22,737 nt of DNA from Bryobacterales bacterium (lineage in GTDB: Bacteria > Acidobacteriota > Terriglobia > Bryobacterales > Bryobacteraceae), in contig PKYZ01000863.1 in the NCBI GenBank assembly GCA_003132865.1, positions 1,271 to 24,007 on the forward strand. The letters run 5' to 3'. The notes beneath the pieces are model-generated. The model saw nothing but the letters and a program-made list of their open reading frames with translations, did no database searches and had not been told where the DNA came from. Positions within the stretch are counted from its first letter, which is position 1; each line of letters begins with the position of its first letter. This document shows, piece after piece, positions 20,217 to 22,737 of this stretch. The position numbers and the translations under genes are program-made.

Positions 20217-21530
20217 GTGAATGGCCTTCTAACCGACCTCTACGAATTAACCATGGCTGCCGGCTACTACGACGCCGGCAAGGTCAATCAGAAGGCCACT
20301 TTCGAGCTCACCATCCGGCGCCTCCCCGCGCATCGCAATTTCGTCATTGCCGCAGGTCTCGCGCAAGCCATCGATTACCTGCTCAACCTGAGCTTCAGCG
20401 CCGAGGAAATCGACTACCTGCGGACCCTGCCCGCCTTCGCCAGCGCCTCCGCCGGCTTCTTCGATTATCTGCGCGGCTTCCGCTTCACCGGCGATGTCTT
20501 CGCCGTGCCCGAAGGCACCCCGCTCTTCGCCGGTGAGCCGATTATGACCGTGCGCGCGCCCATCATCGAAGCGCAAATCCCGGAAACCTATCTGCTCTCC
20601 GCGCTCACTTTCCAGACCCTCATCGCCAGCAAGGCCGCGCGTATGGTGGACGCCGCCGCCGGACGCGCGGTGGTGGAGTTCGGCACCCGCCGCGCCCACA
20701 CACCCGAAGCCGGCGTGCTGGGCGGCCGCGCGGCTTACCTGGGCGGTTGCGTGGGCACCAGCAATACGCTGGCTGGATTCCGCTACGGCGTGCCCGTATA
20801 CGGCACGGCGGCGCATTCCTGGATTCTTTCATTTTGTGGCGAGACCGAAGCCTTCCGGAAACTGCAGCAAACTGTGGGCCCCTCCGCCGTGCAGCTCGTG
20901 GATACCTACAACACTATCGAAGGCGTCAAGAAGGTCGCTGCCCTGGGCCAGCCATTGTGGGGCATCCGGCTCGATAGCGGCGACTTCCAGAGTCTTTCGC
21001 GGGAGGCGCGCGGCATTCTCGACCAGGCCGGATTGCCGGACGCCAAGATCATGCTGAGCGGCGACCTGGACGAGTACGCCATTCGGGAACTGGTCTCCTC
21101 CGGCGCACCCGTGGACGCCTTCGGCGTCGGCACCCAACTGGCCACCTCCGCCGACGCGCCGACGATGGGCGCGATTTACAAGCTGGTCGAACTCGACGTC
21201 GGCTGCGGCATCAAGCGCTTCACCGCGAAACTGAGCCAGGATAAGGCCACCCTGCCCGGCGCCAAGCAGCTCTTCCGTTTCGAGGGCCACGATATACTGG
21301 CGCGCTCCGGCGAATGCAGCAACGGCCAGGCGATGCTCCGTCCGGTGCTGCTGGGCGGGCAACTGGTCGAGCCGCTGCCAGACTTGAGCGCCGCGCGCGC
21401 CCGCGCCGCCGCGTCGCTCGCCAAACTGCCCGCATCGTTGCGCAGCCTGGATCCCGCCGAGCCATGGCCCGTCAGACACAGCAAGGACTTAGCCGCCCTT
21501 ATCGAGCGGACCCGGAGCAATCTGGCATGA
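20217..21530 (+). CDS. pncB: Nicotinate phosphoribosyltransferase
   Basis: The enzyme joins nicotinate and PRPP to give nicotinate mononucleotide, the entry step of NAD salvage by the Preiss-Handler route. About 437 residues. Family marks are NGLLTDLYELTMAAGYY at the start, VVEFGTRRAHTPEAG with the active-site His, YGTAAHSWILSF, GIRLDSGDFQSLSREARGIL and a C-terminal core with DAFGVGTQLATS. I prefer the GTG at 20217, since family members begin just before LLTDLYELTM; an in-frame TTG at 20205 would add four residues. No clear Shine-Dalgarno sequence. The stop overlaps the pncA start (ATGA), so nicotinamidase and this enzyme form a salvage operon. Confidence 0.95.
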   Translation: MNGLLTDLYELTMAAGYYDAGKVNQKATFELTIRRLPAHRNFVIAAGLAQAIDYLLNLSFSAEEIDYLRTLPAFASASAGFFDYLRGFRFTGDVFAVPEGTPLFAGEPIMTVRAPIIEAQIPETYLLSALTFQTLIASKAARMVDAAAGRAVVEFGTRRAHTPEAGVLGGRAAYLGGCVGTSNTLAGFRYGVPVYGTAAHSWILSFCGETEAFRKLQQTVGPSAVQLVDTYNTIEGVKKVAALGQPLWGIRLDSGDFQSLSREARGILDQAGLPDAKIMLSGDLDEYAIRELVSSGAPVDAFGVGTQLATSADAPTMGAIYKLVELDVGCGIKRFTAKLSQDKATLPGAKQLFRFEGHDILARSGECSNGQAMLRPVLLGGQLVEPLPDLSAARARAAASLAKLPASLRSLDPAEPWPVRHSKDLAALIERTRSNLA

Positions 21531-22117
21531 AGACCGTCTTCGTGGACGTGGACACCCAGATCGATTTTCTATTTCCCGCCGGCGCCTTATACGTGCCCGG
21601 CGCGGAACGTTTGCTGCCCGCGATCGTCTGCCTGAACCATTTCGCGGCCGCGCAGGGCATCCCGCTGATCTCCACCACCGACGCGCACCGCGAAGACGAT
21701 CCCGAATTCCGCCAGTGGCCGCCGCACTGTGTGGCCGGCACTACCGGTCAGTTGAAGCCCGGCGAGACGCTGCTCTCGAGGCGCACAACGCTGGGCGTAC
21801 AGACTGGCGCGCCCATTGAACTCGGGCCCCAAATCCCCGCTCAAATCATAGTGGAAAAGCAGGCGTTGGATGTCTTCACCAATCCGAACTTCACTGCGCT
21901 GCTCGACTCTCTCGAAGCCGATCGTTACGTGGTCTATGGCGTGGCCACCGATTATTGCGTGCGTTGTGCCGTGACAGGCCTGCTAGGCATCGGTAAGCCC
22001 GTCGTGCTGGTGACCGACGCCATCGCCGCTGTAAATCCCGAGGACGGCGCCCGCACTATTGCCGAATTCACCGCCCGCGGCGGCACTCTCGCAACAGTAA
22101 GCAAACTTACGAACTGA
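21527..22117 (+). CDS. pncA: Nicotinamidase (isochorismatase family)
   Basis: A 196-residue hydrolase that turns nicotinamide into nicotinate, the substrate of the upstream PncB. The catalytic triad is visible: Asp9 in FVDVDTQIDFLF, Lys111 in IVEKQALDVFTNP and Cys144 in VATDYCVRCAV. Likely metal ligands are Asp52 and His54 in STTDAHRED and His67 in WPPHCVAG. The cis-peptide segment YGVATDYC is typical of the family. The ATG is inside the pncB stop, so the two are translationally coupled. The length is close to that of bacterial PncA. Other isochorismatase-type hydrolases share the fold, but the pairing with pncB makes nicotinamidase the best call. Confidence 0.93.
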   Translation: MKTVFVDVDTQIDFLFPAGALYVPGAERLLPAIVCLNHFAAAQGIPLISTTDAHREDDPEFRQWPPHCVAGTTGQLKPGETLLSRRTTLGVQTGAPIELGPQIPAQIIVEKQALDVFTNPNFTALLDSLEADRYVVYGVATDYCVRCAVTGLLGIGKPVVLVTDAIAAVNPEDGARTIAEFTARGGTLATVSKLTN

Positions 22118-22240
22118 GCGCCGCAAAGACGCAGCCCGCCGAAGGTACGCGAACGCACGTTGCCGTGCGAGCAGCCTCACAGTTGGCTTGGAGAGTCAAA
22201 CGCCTGAGAACAGGGTTCAGATAGACAGGAGGTTTTGCAA

Positions 22241-22737
22241 ATGGAGCGCATGAAATCCCGATCGAATTTGCATCCTTTCTTGAAGACCATTCCTTTCGTT
22301 GTAGCGCTGGTTGTGGGCGTGCGGCCGCTGGCTGCCCAGCAGGTAACGGAGGCCCAGTTCATCGCGTCGGTGAATTCCGCCATCCAACCTATGCTCAGCA
22401 TAGCGCCCAGGAAGCCCATCATCATGGGCGGCCAGCATGAATTTGCGCATGGCTTCGGCATCGCCAATGTGGGCCTAACGTATCTGCTGGAGTACGTGGA
22501 CGGCTTGAAAGCCGCGGGCGCCCAACGCATCGAGTTCAACCCGGGGTATCTTTCCCTGAACGATACGAGCGTGAAGGCCAAGTATGACGCGTTGGTGCAG
22601 CATATCCGGCAGCTAGGTCTTATGCTGGCGATCAACGTGGAGTACATCCCGGCGCAGCAGCCCGTCACGACATTTCAACAGTTTCAAACCGCCGCGGTGA
22701 CGGGAGCGGTACAAATAGCAGCCCGCTATCAACCCGA
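22241..22737 (+). CDS. Secreted protein, probably a TIM-barrel hydrolase (3' end outside window)
   Basis: The frame is open from the ATG at 22241 to the end of the window (165 codons). AGGAGG lies eight bases upstream, the strongest Shine-Dalgarno here. A signal peptide (FLKTIPFVVALVVGVRPLAA, cleavage near AAQ) is followed by PRKPIIMGGQHEFAHGFGIA, YLLEYVDGLKAAGAQRIEFN and YDALVQHIRQLGLMLAINVE. The strand-helix alternation, with strands ending in RIEFNPG and LAINVEY, resembles the first units of a glycoside hydrolase-type barrel. The enzyme family cannot be fixed from this part. It is separated from pncA by 123 bases in which I see no gene. Confidence 0.7.
   Translation, partial: MERMKSRSNLHPFLKTIPFVVALVVGVRPLAAQQVTEAQFIASVNSAIQPMLSIAPRKPIIMGGQHEFAHGFGIANVGLTYLLEYVDGLKAAGAQRIEFNPGYLSLNDTSVKAKYDALVQHIRQLGLMLAINVEYIPAQQPVTTFQQFQTAAVTGAVQIAARYQP

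Noticed and set aside
1..22737. tRNA, rRNA or insertion-sequence transposase genes
   Set aside because: I saw no cloverleaf-like sequence, no rRNA signature and no transposase or integrase motif on either strand. A small RNA without such features could be missed by eye.

Overview
The window is GC-rich bacterial chromosome. It most likely comes from an acidobacterium of the Bryobacterales/Solibacter type. That inference rests on the VWFA-related secreted protein at 15053-15979, a family I know mainly from Acidobacteriota, on the GldF/GldG/DUF4340 trio, and on the density of toxin-antitoxin (TA) modules. The core genes (gcvT, uvrC, the GldG-like and DUF4340 genes, pncB, pncA) are full length. 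Frameshifts and truncations fall almost entirely in accessory genes.

Layout. 1-1123 (minus): start of gcvH and complete gcvT. 1189-3273: four small addiction modules in a row: a minus-strand AbrB/RelE-like pair, a plus-strand BrnT/BrnA-like pair, an addiction-module antitoxin, and HicB/HicA. 3283-5941 (minus): a MoxR-like AAA+ ATPase overlapping a 615-residue partner of unknown function. 6105-7548 (minus): an endonuclease III-like/DUF6884 fusion with a small upstream gene. 7655-12111: complete uvrC, flanked by a diverged copy of its 3' end and a closer copy of its 5' end. A VapB/VapC-like module lies in one interval and an AbrB-like/PIN pair with two unknown ORFs in the other. 12106-14980: a secreted TPR protein, a membrane protein, two tandem broken Uma2-type nuclease genes and a gene remnant. 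15053-20168: secreted VWFA-type protein, small secreted protein, a palindrome cluster, and an ABC-2 permease/GldG/DUF4340 operon. 20217-22117: pncB-pncA for NAD salvage. 22241-end: start of a secreted, probably TIM-barrel protein.

The most striking structure is that TA modules sit between a housekeeping gene and a partial copy of that gene's end. The gcvT 5' region occurs three times (1079-1172, 1744-1803, 2596-2668), with TA pairs between the copies. The uvrC 3' end occurs twice (7655-7920 and inside uvrC), with VapB/VapC between. The uvrC 5' end plus the adjoining divergent promoter and start codon occurs twice (10337-10478 and 11970-12111), with AbrB/PIN between. This looks like repeated insertion with long target duplication, or import of modules carried between homologous arms. 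Most of the inserted modules have since decayed.

A second recurring pattern is a -10-like hexamer exactly six bases before an ATG (upstream of the genes at 2679, 2912 and 12106), which suggests leaderless transcripts.
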